Below, one piece after another: positions 24,317 through 35,755 of a stretch of 64,000 nucleotides of DNA (its first letter is position 1; each line of letters opens with the position of its first letter). Origin of the DNA: Nageia nagi (taxonomy: Eukaryota > Pinophyta). The notes under the pieces were generated by a model. That model worked only from the letters and a program-made list of their open reading frames with translations. It did not search any database and was not told the DNA's origin. The stretch lies in contig JBITNC010000001.1 of assembly GCA_050084985.1 (NCBI GenBank), positions 175,770,001 to 175,834,000 on the forward strand. Reading direction: 5' to 3'. The position numbers and the translations under genes were made by a program.

Positions 24317-25445
24317 GAATGGGATATGTTTGAAACCATCACAATGGAAGGACTTACAAATTGTTTGTCAAAATACCTCATCAAAATGTAGTCTCATAGT
24401 CTGAAATGATCACATGATATGCACACAAATGGATATATTGGAAGGACCTATGAATTGTGTAGTCTCATAGTCTGAAATGATCACATGATATGCACACAAA
24501 TGGATATATTGGAAGAACCTATGAATTGTTTAACAAAATGCCTCATCGAAATGCAGGATATGTACAAAATGGTTTCGTAGGAAGGATACGTGAATTGGTT
24601 GAAAAAATACCTCGTCGAGATGCAGGATATACACAAAACCGTTACGTTGGAAGGCTCTATGAAAAAACACCTCATCAAAATATCATAAAATAATTGCAAA
24701 TATGCATAAATGGTTATGTTGGAAGGTCCTTCGAATGATTTGATAAAATGCCTCGTATAAATGTCACCTCATGGACTGCAATGGTCATAGATATGCTCAA
24801 ACGGATATGTCGGAAGGGCCTACAAACAGTTTAACAAAATGCTTCATCGAAATGCAATATCAAAGGACATAACGGTGCTCAAAATGATATGTTGAAAGAG
24901 TCTAGGAATTATTTGATAGAATGCTTCATCAAAATGCAGTCTCATGATCCACGATGCATAAACGGACATGTTGGAAGGGTCTGCGAGTTGTTTGACAAAA
25001 TGCAGTATCATGGGTCTCAATGATCGCAGATACACAAAAGGATATGTTGTAAGAGTCTACGAATGGTTTTATGTAATACTTCATTGAAATGCAGTCTGAT
25101 GGACCACAATGGTCGCAGATATGCACAAAAGGATAGGTTGGAAAGGCCTGCGAATGGTTTGACAAATACCTCTTCAAAAAATAGTCTAATGGGCCGCGAA
25201 GATCATAGAATACACATAAAATAATTACATGGGAAGGGTCTGCAAATTGTTTATCAAATACCTCTTCAAATTACAGTCGCATTTATCATAAGATATGCAC
25301 AATGGATCTGCAAAGGGTTTTACAAAAACTTCTTTGAAATGTAATCTCATGGTCTACATCAATCATAGGATATGAACAAATTGGCTATGTTGGATGGGCC
25401 TGTGAAATATTTAACAATTTCCTCTTCGAAATGTAGAGTTAAAAT
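24317..25445 (+). pseudogene. Degenerate PPR array, copy A (CpG-rich)
   Basis: About twelve units with a 93-bp period encoding variants of a 31-residue PPR S motif. Consensus pieces: GYVGR, CELFDKMPHRN, AVSWTAMV. Best window 24490-24693 reads NGYIGRTYELFNKMPHRNAG, then NGFVGRIRELVEKIPRRDAG. PPR proteins bind organellar transcripts, each repeat reading one nucleotide (family knowledge). Stops and frameshifts leave no protein. It contains about 20 CpG sites per 900 bases, where the left-LTR and copy-B equivalents have mostly TG or CA. Confidence 0.82.
24388..24530 (+). repeat. 71-bp tandem duplication in PPR array A
   Basis: The segment beginning gtagtctcatagtctgaaat at 24388 is repeated at 24459, nearly base for base through ggatatattggaag. 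The period of 71 is not a multiple of three and breaks the 93-bp phase, so it arose after the array had stopped coding. Confidence 0.88.
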
Positions 25446-26097
25446 AAGGGAGAGCCAGCAGTCAGGTAGAAAATAAGACTAAGCTCTAAAGAAAAAATAT
25501 TATTTGGCCATGGAATGCACTTTAGACAAAACTTCCATAGCACACGCCACCCTTTCGAATAGTCTTAAGTGAAATTAAACAAAATGCAAGTTGGGTACCA
25601 ATGCATGTCCAAAAGACTTAGTTCACTTGAACTCACAAGAATATGTCTTCTCTTTAATTTAATTTGTCCCATCTTTTATGTAAATACTTGCATACATTTA
25701 TGGAAAAGGTGTACAAATATTCACATGCAAAGATATCAAATAATTACAAATATTATACTTTCTCATGGTGTAATTAATGTAAGACCATTAACAACAAATA
25801 ACCTCATTAATATTATCACAATCTCTTAAACAATTTTTTCCTCCTTCAAATATACTATAAAATTATCAAATGAAATTCAAAACTTGGCTAAGCATTTTAG
25901 CACTAGTGTCTAAAATGCTAGGAAAAATAATTGGACTATTTCCTTCATGGATTACTAGACCAAGCATGGGAAGAGAGGAGAAGTGTCCCATAATGATCAT
26001 TCTCCCAGGTATTTATAACCAAAATTTGGTATAGTCCATCCAAAAACATAACTATTTGTCCACTTCACATATTTTTTTTCTTGAGGGTAAGGGTTTC

Positions 26098-27090
26098 ATT
26101 AAACCATCACAATGGAAAGACCTACAAATTGTTTGTCAAAATACCTCATCGAAATGTAATCTCATGGTCTGCAATGATCACATGATATGCACACAAATAG
26201 ATACATTGAAAGGACTTGTGAATGATAAAATGCCTCATTGAAATGTAGGATATGAACAAAATGGTCACGTAGGAAGGTTTCATAAATTGTTTGACAAAAT
26301 GCCTCATCAAAATATAATCAAATAATCATAGATATGCACAAATGGTTATGTTGGAAGGTCCTGCAAATGATTTGACAAAACATCTCATTGAAATGTTATC
26401 TCATGGATCATAATAGTTGTAGATATGTACAAAAGGATATGTTGGAAGGGCCGACAAATGGTTTAAGTAAATGCTTCATCATAATGTAGTATCAAGGGTT
26501 ACAATGGTACACAAAAAGATATGTTGGAAGAGTTTATGAATGGTTTGACAAAATGTTTCATCAAAATGCAGTCTCATGATCTACTATGCACAAACGAATA
26601 TATTGGAAGGGTTTGCAAGAAGTTTGATAAAATGCTTCAACAAAATGCAATATCATGGGTCATAATGGTTGAAGATATGCATAAAAGGATATGTTGGAAG
26701 AGTCTACAAATGGTACATAATACTTCATCAAAATGTAGTCTCATGGACCATAATGATCACAGATATACACAAAGGGATAAGTTGGGAAGGCCTACAAGTG
26801 GTTTGATAAATACCTCTTCAAAAAATAGTCTCAAGGTTGTGAAGATCATAAAATACACAAAATAATTATTTGGGAATGGTCTACAAATTATTTTTCAAAT
26901 AACTCTTTAAATTGCAGTTGTAGTGATCATAGGATGTGCACAACAAATCTACAAAGGGTTTGATAAAAGCTTCTTTGAAATGTAATCTCATGGTTCGCAT
27001 AAATCATAGGATATGCATAAATTGGCTATGTTGGATGGGCCTATGAAATATTTAATAATTGCATCATTGAAATGCAGAGTCGAAATAAGG
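26098..27090 (+). pseudogene. Degenerate PPR array, copy B
   Basis: About ten units of the same 93-bp PPR-like repeat, e.g. NGYVGR-like pieces near 26341 and 26585 and FDKM(P/L) pieces at 26285, 26370 and 26610. CpG sites are nearly all lost (cgaaatg to caaaatg or tgaaatg). It differs from copy A and the left LTR at shared derived bases: A and left read gatatgttgtaagag, B reads gatatgttggaagag. So B may derive from another family member and not from a simple local duplication of A. Confidence 0.75.
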
Positions 27091-28594
27091 GAGATTTAGT
27101 GATCAAGGAGAAAATAAGACTTAGCTCTAAAGAAGAATAGCATTCGACCATGGAATGCATTTCAAAGAAACCATTCCTAGTACATGCCACCCTTTCAAAT
27201 AGCCTTAAGCAAATATTCAATAAAGTGCAAGGTGGGTACCAACACATGGCCCAATGTAATTTATTTACTTCTCTTTCAAGTACTATGTCCAAAATAATTA
27301 GTTCACATGAACTCACAATACTATGGATTTTATTTAATTTAATTTATCCCATCTTTTATATAAATACTTCCATTCATGTATGGAAAAGGTGTACAAATAT
27401 TCACATGTAAAAGTATCAAATAATTATAAATATTACACTTTCTAATGATACAATTAATGTAAGACCATTAATACAAAATAACCCCATTAATCTTATCACA
27501 AACACTTAAACAAGAATTTCCTCCTTCAAATATACTCTAAAATTATCAAATGAAATTCAAAACATGGCTAAGCATTTTAATGCTAATCTAAAATGCTAGG
27601 AAAAGCACCTCAACTTAAGAGGAGGAAGATTCTTTCCTTCATCGCTTACTAGACCAATCTTCGAAAGAGAGGATAAGTATCCCATAATGATCATTCTCCT
27701 AGGTATTTATAACCAAAATTTGGTATAGTCTATCCAAAAGTATAACTATTTTTCCACTTCACATGTTTTTGTTCATGAGGCATAGGGGTTTCATTATTTT
27801 GTTGTAGGATTATGACAAATTTATTTGTAAGTCCTATATCCTACAAAATAATTTGCACACCTCACATTAGGCACAAAAATGTATGGAAAGGTTCATCTAT
27901 AATTTTACACACCTAACATAAAAGATCAAAATTTATGGAGATGATTCCTCTATTATTTTTGCAAAATGCTAAGATAACCTTTTAACTACCATAAAATACC
28001 AAAATAGGCTTCACCCCTAAATTTTTGTTTCCACACAACCCCTAGGATTTTTTTGTTTGTAAAAATTAAAATACTTTGGTAACAATTCAAATTTAAATAT
28101 ATGGAATATTCCTTACAATGTTCAATTCATTTTTTTGCAAAGTAATTAAGGTATGCACATCAAATTTTGGCACACAAGTTTACTTGTGGAGACTATTTGT
28201 CCTGCAAGGTAAATTTTTGTTAGTGCATACATGAATATTATACACAATACATGGCTCGAATATCATGTACAATAATTATGACATGCAGCTATATGATTTA
28301 CAAAGGTCCCTATGGGATATTAGTGAATCGACACCAATCATTTCCTCACTCTTACCTATATGTTCCTATAACCAACTCATCTTTGGTTCCCTGGGGTCTC
28401 CAAAATGACTCCCATGCTAAGTCAACTTGTAACCTAATTCACAAAAGTCTCAAAGCCAGCATCAAATTGACACAAATATTGTATATAACCAATCACAATT
28501 AGACATCTCATAACATAATTAGTCTCAATCACATTCAAATTCTCAAAAGCATTCAAGTCTTAATAAGTGTAATTGGGTGGGTCATTACATCCAT

Positions 28595-29240
28595 TGCATG
28601 ATATTATAATAAATAAGCAAACTTTTAAATGGGGAAAGAAGCAATAAATATATTTTGAATTACTAAAGTAAAAGATTAACAATATTCCAATGTTGGAACT
28701 CCCTAATTTGTAGTAACCTTTTGAAATTTTAATGAAATGGATGCAGTTTTGATGTAGGGAAGGAAAGCTATTTATTATCATCATGAGAAGTTTAGTGAGT
28801 AATTTTTAAACTATCCTACATATAAAAATGAGTTATTTACATTGGTCTATTGTTTCAAGAAATAGAATCATTATTTGATGGGTAAGAAGATAGTTATCCA
28901 TACTAATCATAAACCATTACAATATTTTAAAACTCAATTAAAGTTGTAATAAATAAGGTATTTTTGATGGATGAAGTTTCTACAATAGTTCCATTTGATA
29001 ATTAAGTACAACAAAGGCACTATGAACAAGATTGCAAACATGCTTTTTGAATCTCCAATTGTAACAATCATAATAAATGATGCCTTATTTTATAGATTTT
29101 ATTGTACTAACATAAATCCAATAGAGGAATTTAGATTCTATAATAGTTATAAATTTTTTTTCATAAGGTATATCAAGAGGCATATTTGTAAGATTCATAT
29201 TTTAATAATGTTTATCAGAAGCTAAAACAATCATTCAAAC
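28595..29240 (+). pseudogene. F1: chromovirus-like RT thumb and RNase H
   Basis: Plus-strand fragment starting in the RT-RNH connection (FKWGKEA near 28628), then YYHHEKFSE, NYPTYKNELFTLVYC (Glu), HYLMGKKIVIHTNHKPLQYF (catalytic Asp of TDH is Asn), FHLIIKYNKGTMNKIANML. Its wording is close to the RNase H of E6, so it is an older relative of that family. It begins directly at the right border of E1. It is broken by frame changes near 28680 and 28960. Confidence 0.82.
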
Positions 29241-29960
29241 CATATTATGAAGGAGTGGATCATTTTCATCTCAAAAATGGACTTCTTTACAAGTTTAATA
29301 AAGTTGTATATTTGTGAAGTAGAGATGATTCAATTGATCATAGAGGTACATTCATTTAGAATTACTATATATTTAGAATTTGAGAAGAATATTTCTAATT
29401 TAAAAATGTATGTATAGTAGCCTAAAATGAAATATTAAGTTCAAAAGTACATTAGAGGATGTGTAATATGTTTCGATTGCAACCTACCAATAGAAAATTG
29501 GATTTGTATATATCATTTATAGTTCCAAATCACCCTTGGGAGGGTATTTCCATTGATTTTGTAGGTGGATTCCTTATGTAAAAAAAGGGACATGACTATT
29601 TATTTATAGTGGTGGATAGATTTAGCAAGATGTATGTTTTAATACCATATAATAAGACTATTATTAGATGAGAAGAAACAAAGCTTTTCTTTTCTCATGT
29701 GTAGGCTCATTTTGGTTTTCCTTATTTTATTATTTCTTATAGAGATTCTAGATTTTTAGGAAAATGTTAGTATTATTTATACAAAAGGATGGACACATGG
29801 TTGAAAATAAGTATTGTGCTTCATGCTCAAACTAAGGTGGTGAAAAAGATAATAGTTTAACTCTTGAGAGGGTATTGTGGCAATCATCTAAAGGATTGAA
29901 ATGAGAATTTTATGTATATATAACATTCTTGTTGATGATTTCTTCACATGTATAGTTTAT
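29241..29960 (+). pseudogene. F1: integrase fragment
   Basis: Decayed integrase downstream of the F1 RNase H. Readable pieces: KYIRGCVICFDCN (zinc-finger Cys pair), ISIDFVGGF (first Asp), KKGHDYLFIVVDRFSKMYVL, AHFGFPYFIISYRDSRFLG (second Asp), KRMDTWLKIS, LLRGYCGNH. The region of the catalytic Glu is shortened to about HAQTKVVKKI. The same motifs occur in the E6 integrase. Confidence 0.8.
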
Positions 29961-31222
29961 ATTCCCTTTTTTATATGTAGTTTTTCCTAAAATATATTGA
30001 AAGAGCTTAGTAATTTTTGATGTGGATATTAATATGATGTTTTACTTATAGTTTGATAAATGAATATATTTTGGTATTTAAAGTATGAATTTCTATGTTC
30101 TCTTACATGTATATGTGTTTTTGGATATTTTAGTGGTAGGTACTTGTTAAATATTTCTTTTTAGAAACTCCACACTTGTAACTCATTGCAAGCAAATTTT
30201 AGTAGTAAACATATAAGTCTAAATTCTTGTACTTGCAGCCACTTAAAGGCAACCTCTAATAGTTTTCTTCTAGGATAAGAAGCTATTGGAAATGTTTTGA
30301 ACAAACAATATCACAAGGATATGACATTCAAAGAAGAAAAATAGTCACACTTTATATTTTGAAGTAAGTATGAGAATATAAGGTAACAAGGAATGATGAA
30401 ACCTACATTTCCAATGGACTTCAACCAACCTATAGCAACTTGCAATTACATGGTATTTTCTTGGGCCAACAAACATTCATAGTCAATTGCAAGAAGATAA
30501 TATCAGTTATGACTTCTCAACATATGTAATTCATCATTGTATTAATTTTTTAAGATGTAAATAGAATTAATTCTCAAACATCCTGTATAAATTTGTAAAC
30601 ATTTTTGAGTAGGATATAGGAGAATTTAGAATTCAATGAGCAGAAGATTGAGAGAAAGTGGTGAATTGTATCTATTTTGCATGAGATAATAAAGAAGGAA
30701 TTTTCTATTATCATTTTCATTTTTAGTTTGGATTAGAAAAGAGTAGATCTTATATTGGCTAGGGAATGGATCCACTCACAACCAATTATCTAGAGCATTC
30801 CTTGTTCCTTTTATATTTTATTTACTATTCATATTGTATACTTGATTTCATACTTATTTATCTTCTTATGTTCAACCATAGTATATGTGGTTTTAACTTT
30901 CAGTGTGATTATGTCTTATGTTCATTTTCTTTTATGTTTATTTATCTTTCTCTCCTAGATAGAATTTATCTTTGTAGCCTTTGATTTCTTTTGTATCAAA
31001 GTATATTTCTAGTTTCACTTTCTTAAGTATCCTATTTCTTATTCTTTAGAAAGATATATTTTCAAACTTTCTCTTTATTTTCAATTTGATTTAGATAAGT
31101 TAGATTCTCTTGTATTTACAATGATAGGATTAGTAAATCTTTAGTCTCACATACAATACAAATACCCCCAAAAATCTAAATACCTTTGATGATAATTAAA
31201 TGGCTAATTGAAAAACCAATCA
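29961..31222 (+). other. Probable E3 5' LTR region, left border not found
   Basis: About 1.26 kb of AT-rich DNA without protein motifs, ending aaaaaccaatca at 31222 (CA), directly before a tRNA-Asp-type primer site. Position alone suggests an LTR; I could not match it to a 3' copy or find its TG start. A 72-codon hydrophobic frame at 30766-30984 is likely chance. Confidence 0.45.
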
Positions 31223-31226
31223 TTTT

Positions 31227-31244
31227 TGGTGTCATTACTAGGGA
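31227..31244 (+). other. E3 primer binding site (tRNA-Asp type, decayed)
   Basis: TGGTGTCATTACTAGGGA. Many plant Athila/Tat elements use TGGCGCCGTTGCC followed by GGGGA, complementary to a tRNA-Asp 3' end. Every difference here is a C-to-T or G-to-A transition, as expected from methylcytosine decay of a CpG-rich site. It marks the LTR-internal junction and the plus orientation of E3. Confidence 0.72.
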
Positions 31245-31640
31245 GCATGTCATAATTACTGGGTGATTGATCTAGGTGAAAATATTCTTAAATGTCTCAG
31301 CCTAGAAATGAAAAAAGGAAAATTCATTTCCATTAAAGATCAATGAAATCCAAGAATAGGAGTGGCATCTAGTATTGATCAAGTTCACCTTTCAAAAGAA
31401 CCTATATCATCAATCTTTTCCTAGAGTTCATAACCAAGTAAATCACTCCTCATATAAGTCTTAAGTATTAGCAATCCCAAAGCTACTAATGAGTAGGTAA
31501 TTATTGAACCCTCAACTATGGAACCTTAATACGAATCAGATCATCATGAGTATTCCTCTCCTTATCAAATCCCCCTTCACATATACCTAGAGGAATATGA
31601 ATCCTCATCAATAGGATTGCTACTTCTAACTACATCAAGT
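31245..31640 (+). other. E3 leader between primer site and gag
   Basis: About 400 bases, probably the start of the gag reading frame, but too broken to assign. A Lys/Arg-rich piece appears near 31300 (RNEKRKIHF). Confidence 0.35.
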
Positions 31641-32480
31641 GGGTTTATAATATATTGGACACCTTGGGAACATGAACTCTTGGGATAAGGAATTCAAAGC
31701 TCTAACCAACCATCACCAATGGTAGACCAAAATAGGAATGAAGAATGGAATTGGTTAGAGATATTCTCCTTCCCAATAAGACTCCCAAATGATGAGGAAC
31801 CTATGAATCATATCTCTCCATCAGTTCTCCCTACCTTTAGGGGTAATGCAGTTGAAGATCCTTGCATCTTCTTATTCAAATTTGACATCTTTTTTCAAAC
31901 TTGTGATTATTTAAAAAATGCAAAAAAGTTGAAGCTATTCCCTTCTACTTTCAAATGATCAGTAGTGAGGTGGTTCATAGGACTCTCAACAAATTTAGTA
32001 ACCAGTTAGGATTAAATGAATAGGAAATTATTGGTGAAGTACAAATACTACCATCGATCAATATATATCAAGCATAAATCCTTTAAAATAAATTAAAAGG
32101 AATAAGAACTACTAGAAGACTACATGGAAAGGTTCACTTTCTCAGCATGAAGAGGGAAAGTTATATACAAAGATGATGTTTTAAAAAGTATCATATTAAA
32201 AGGGGTAAGAGAAGAATGTGTGGAATCCTTGAATATAATGGAAGGAGGAGATATATCAAAGACATCAATGGAGGATATCTTCAACTTATGCAAAAATTAC
32301 TCTAGAATAAGAGGAAGTATAAGAGCAAATAAAACTATAGGAAAAATAGTAGGAGGAGTTACAAAGATTGAAATTAATGATCTAATAGAAAATATTAAGA
32401 TAAACATTCTCAATTCCTCTCCAAAACATTGGATGCCTTGCAAACAAAGGAGAAGGAAACATTGATTGTCTACTATCCAA
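31641..32480 (+). pseudogene. E3: gag
   Basis: The open piece 31719-31958 contains LPTFRGNAVEDPCIFLFKFD, FFQTCDYLKNAKKLKLFPST, matching the capsid N-terminus of plant Athila/Tat gags (FxG---EDP--FL-EFE and LRLFPSTL). After a frame change it continues VRWFIGLSTN (the RWF hallmark), then YMERFTFS and MEGGDISKTSMEDIFNLCKN at 32239-32300. A few stops and one frameshift. Forms the particle core in intact relatives. Confidence 0.8.
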
Positions 32481-33190
32481 GATGAAAGAAGAAGCATGCT
32501 CTCCATGAATTCTTGACTTACAAAACAACTATATATTTTATTTATGAGATGGACCATGAGGTCGATAGCTATTCAATGTTACCCCCCCCCCCCCCATCAA
32601 GATGACCATAAAACAAGAAAAGAGAAACATCAAAGAACTATACTACATGGGAATAAGAATACCTACATATACATTTCTTTGTATGTTTGATAACTCTCCT
32701 AATATATTTTTTGCTCATAATAATTAGCATTGGAATGCATAAAATTATCCTCAACAATCATGGGAATGGAAAAACCCATGGATGAACCCCTAAATGGGAT
32801 AGGGACAAAAAGTTCCTTTCCAACCAAACTTCACTCACCCTAATTTTATCCCTTCCTAATAGCAAAAACCAACCATTATGCCCCCTTCAAATTAGTAGTC
32901 ATAAAAAACCTCCATTACTTTTCCAACCCACTCTCAACCCAAATAATAAAATTATATACACTACAAAAATAAATCCTATGTAGTAGTATAGTGTTAGTAT
33001 CATAGATTGCAATAATATACACCTCTAATCTAGTAGAATACTTGATGCATCACCTCCATACCCACCTCCATTATAAATATTTGAATACATAGAAGAGGAG
33101 CTATTAGAGGAGATAACTAAGAAGCCATCTATCCATCATAAGTAATACACCATAGATCCATCAAAAGAGAAACAATAATCATTTCTAACC
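32481..33190 (+). other. E3 gag-protease spacer with poly-C run
   Basis: About 700 bases, Pro/Asn-rich where readable, with no domain. Includes a run of 14 C at 32582-32595, unusual in this AT-rich window. Probably the low-complexity gag C-terminus. Confidence 0.45.
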
Positions 33191-33800
33191 TGAATGGAAG
33201 CTCAGTAGAAGCCTAAGCCTATGCCTAAATTTGATTTGGTAGAATAAATTAAAAAATTCCATATCCCCATTCCCTTCATTTAGGTCATTAAGTAAATCCT
33301 AATATATGTCAATACAATCAAGTATATGAGCATTAAAAATCCAACAAGGAAGAAGGACCCACTTCAATCCATGTGGTGGGACACTTTGATAACCTCATGG
33401 CTGGAAAAGTCCTTATGCCAAAATATAATGATCTTAACATCCCAATTTTCATTGTAATAGTTGGGTGACACCATATTGATGATGAATTGATTAACCTAGG
33501 AGCAATAATCAATATCATGACTAAGGCCATAATGGATGCCATTGGCCTCGCTACACTTTGTGGCATAACAAAAATGCTACAAATGGTAGATCGCTCAATA
33601 GTGAAGCCTTTGGTAATATTGGAGAATATCATAGTCAATGTTTCTCATAAGAATATCCCATCAATTTAATGGTTCTTAACCCTAAGATAACATTGGGGGA
33701 TATCCACTAATTTTAGTCTAGCCATGGTTGGCAATAGTTGATGCCTATATCAAGTGTAGAGATGGTAACATGATGATATCATATGTTTTAAGTAACAAGG
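33191..33800 (+). pseudogene. E3: aspartic protease
   Basis: The reading frame starts near KPMPKFDLVE and KNPTRKKDP, then HVVGHFDNLMAGKVLMPKY, DELINLGAIINIMTKAIMDA (active site; relatives have DLGA, so the catalytic Asp is Asn), ATLCGITKMLQMVDRSIVKP, LVILENIIVNV, and after a stop at 33667 the flap-side LAMVG-like piece. Typical Athila-group protease with the VDRSI-KPLGILED block. Its Asp-to-Asn change is a G-to-A transition. Confidence 0.8.
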
Positions 33801-34059
33801 AACTTATTTTATTTCCACCAATGTAGCTAGTATACATAGAACTAGTTGAATGTATAGAAGACTCCAGTTATGAGTAACCCATACATATTTAAATAATCAA
33901 CATAGTTGAAAGTAAACATCATCTAGCTTTGACAATGCTACCTTAGGCCACTTGGGAGTCATAATATGTTGAATCATTAATGGATGAACTTGAATGTACC
34001 TTGTAGATCCCTCTTATACATGAATAAGTGAAGATACTCTATGAAATAATCCCTCATCC

Positions 34060-34297
34060 ATATGAAATTATAAGGATTCTCAAATATTCATTAATCACTA
34101 TCACACTAATGTCCAAGGTGAAATAAGTCGAGGTTCAACTAGAGAAAATGTTGAATATCAGAAATCAATAGGAACTTAAATAAGATAATAAAATTACTAA
34201 GTACTTAGATGTATTCACCTAGGACTACAAAGATATGAAAGTAATTTATCCATTAGTATACACTCATCATATATATATATATATATATAAGGATGCC
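34060..34297 (+). pseudogene. E3: RT N-terminus, left of E4 insertion
   Basis: After a degraded linker, the frame reads ITKYLDVFT-(stop)-DYKDMK then THH, matching the segment K-Y-DVFAW-YKDMKGI---I--HHI that precedes RT fingers in Athila/Tat elements. It ends in an AT microsatellite (34269-34289) and meets the E4 LTR at 34298. RT resumes at about 45440. Confidence 0.65.
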
Positions 34298-35435
34298 TAT
34301 AAAGATCCAAATATAATCTCAAGTGAAAATTAGTCAATTTAATCAAATAAATGCTAACATCTGGCCTAGGGCATTTGAATCAAACCCTAATAATATGAAT
34401 ATGCCAACATATGGCTAGAATTAGCACTTATTAACAAACATAAGCTCACAATGTTAATGTTTGGCTATAACATGCATAAATGGACAATAATACCACAGTG
34501 TTGCAATAGTAAAGCATACACAAGATAGAAGTGAGAACCAATAACCAATAGTTGTATGTATGATATAGAATGAATGATAATACAATACCAAGCTCCTAAA
34601 GCTGGATGAACATATGGAACAATCTTTCTCCCTCAAAACCTAAATCCTCTCCACTAAAGGATCCCTCCTTTGATCCCAACAACCAACTCAATGGTAGAAG
34701 TGCAACCTCGAAATACCATCGAATCAGCAAGGGTGCTACAATAGTACTATAGAATAATAGGATCCCTCAACTTCTTAATCCTCCTAGATGTTGCACCTAG
34801 GGTTTTCCTTAGCACTGCTAAGACTTCTTATCCTCTACATGGTATAAGTGTAATAATAATCAAGTATATATAGTTATGAGACTAACCTTGTTTATATAAC
34901 AATTCCTGTATTGGGATATCACCTAGAAATTACCAATCTAACCTCCAATTTTAATGTTATCCTAAGGATGTCAATAATTACAAGGTCTAATGGTTAGATA
35001 TGCAATGCCTCATTATTTGAGATTAATATTGCATTTAAAATTATTAATTACCTTGGAATCATGTATTACAACTCATACAAGTGGGACCCATAAAACATAC
35101 TAAATATATTATTAATTACCAACCTCACACCTAAATATATTCAATAATCAATTCCTATCCTAAGGAGTGGGGCATTACATCTCAAGGGGTCAATATGGAA
35201 ATGCTTTTGGATTTTTATGGGCAGCCACAATATGGAATATTGGTCCAACTAGAAAACTTCAAGAGACCATATCTACTTTATTTCCTAATAAAAACATGTT
35301 GTATAACATGTCAAAATATTTATTATAAGATGCCCTATCCAATGAATAAATAAAATCAAATCTCCAAGATATGTGGTGAACTTAATCCTCACAAGTAGGT
35401 ACATAACTAGAATATTTTAAAAAGGGATGTTACCA
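34298..35435 (-). repeat. E4 left LTR (3' LTR)
   Basis: Matches 44250-45378 throughout, for example acaatctcaagtg-aaattag near its start, ggtataagtgtaataataat (34838 and 44791) and ctcaaggggtca-tatgga (35183 and 45133). The minus-strand opening is TGGTAACATCCC at 35435; the other end reads TATAAAG where TG is expected. Confidence 0.87.
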
Positions 35436-35436
35436 A

Positions 35437-35456
35437 GCCTCCCCTCTCAAGATTAC
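35437..35456 (-). other. E4 polypurine tract
   Basis: The minus strand reads CTTGAGAGGGGAGGCT immediately upstream of the TGGTAACATCCC LTR start. Position and purine bias fit the plus-strand primer. Confidence 0.75.
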
Positions 35457-35755
35457 TTGCCCTCAATCAATTGTAGTATAATCTAGGGTCCCAAACCTAT
35501 ATCAAAGGATATATTTGATCATGCTCAAGTGAAGAAATCATATCAACAAACTCATCCTCAAGAATGTGCTCAATGGTCATCCATAAATTAGTAAGTGTAT
35601 GTTACTAAGGTTTGAAATAAAATTAGCATGCAATGGCACAAACTCAATCATAAAGAGATACAAGGGTGTATGCATATGAAAGTATCTAAGAGAATGTACC
35701 AATAAAAACATCAAGTAAATCATATGTGAGTATAAATAGATGGAGCCTTTGATCC
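35457..35755. other. E4 3' internal spacer
   Basis: About 300 bases between the polypurine tract and the minisatellite; no motif seen. Confidence 0.4.

Larger units (their letters stand above)
1145..28589 (-). mobile_element. E1: chromovirus-like Ty3/gypsy retrotransposon with PPR-containing LTRs
   Basis: Minus-strand element bounded by related terminal repeats at 1145-4080 and 23462-28589. Inside, in minus-strand order, are gag, PR, RT, RNase H and IN, split by the nested element E2 (5506-19050). A polypurine tract abuts the left repeat, as expected for a 3' LTR. Repeat ends read TGATACC and GTTACA (TG...CA). A possible target duplication is ttcat (1140-1144) versus tccat (28590-28594), but the flanking DNA belongs to different element types, so this pair may be chance. 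I could not find a primer site next to 23462. The RT/RNH wording ([18 protein letters not shown]) fits the Tekay/Del chromovirus group. Confidence 0.8.
23462..28589 (-). repeat. E1 right terminal repeat (5' LTR), internally duplicated
   Basis: 5.1 kb counterpart of 1145-4080. Its outer thirds match the left LTR once, but the central PPR-plus-tail segment occurs twice: copy A 24317-26097 and copy B 26098-about 28000. The junction at 26097/26098 joins ggtaagggtttcatt (tail equivalent of left 3262-3280) directly to aaaccatcacaatggaa (equivalent of left 2012). The minus-strand start is TGTAATGACCCACCC at 28589. The other end has TT for TG at 23462. Confidence 0.8.
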
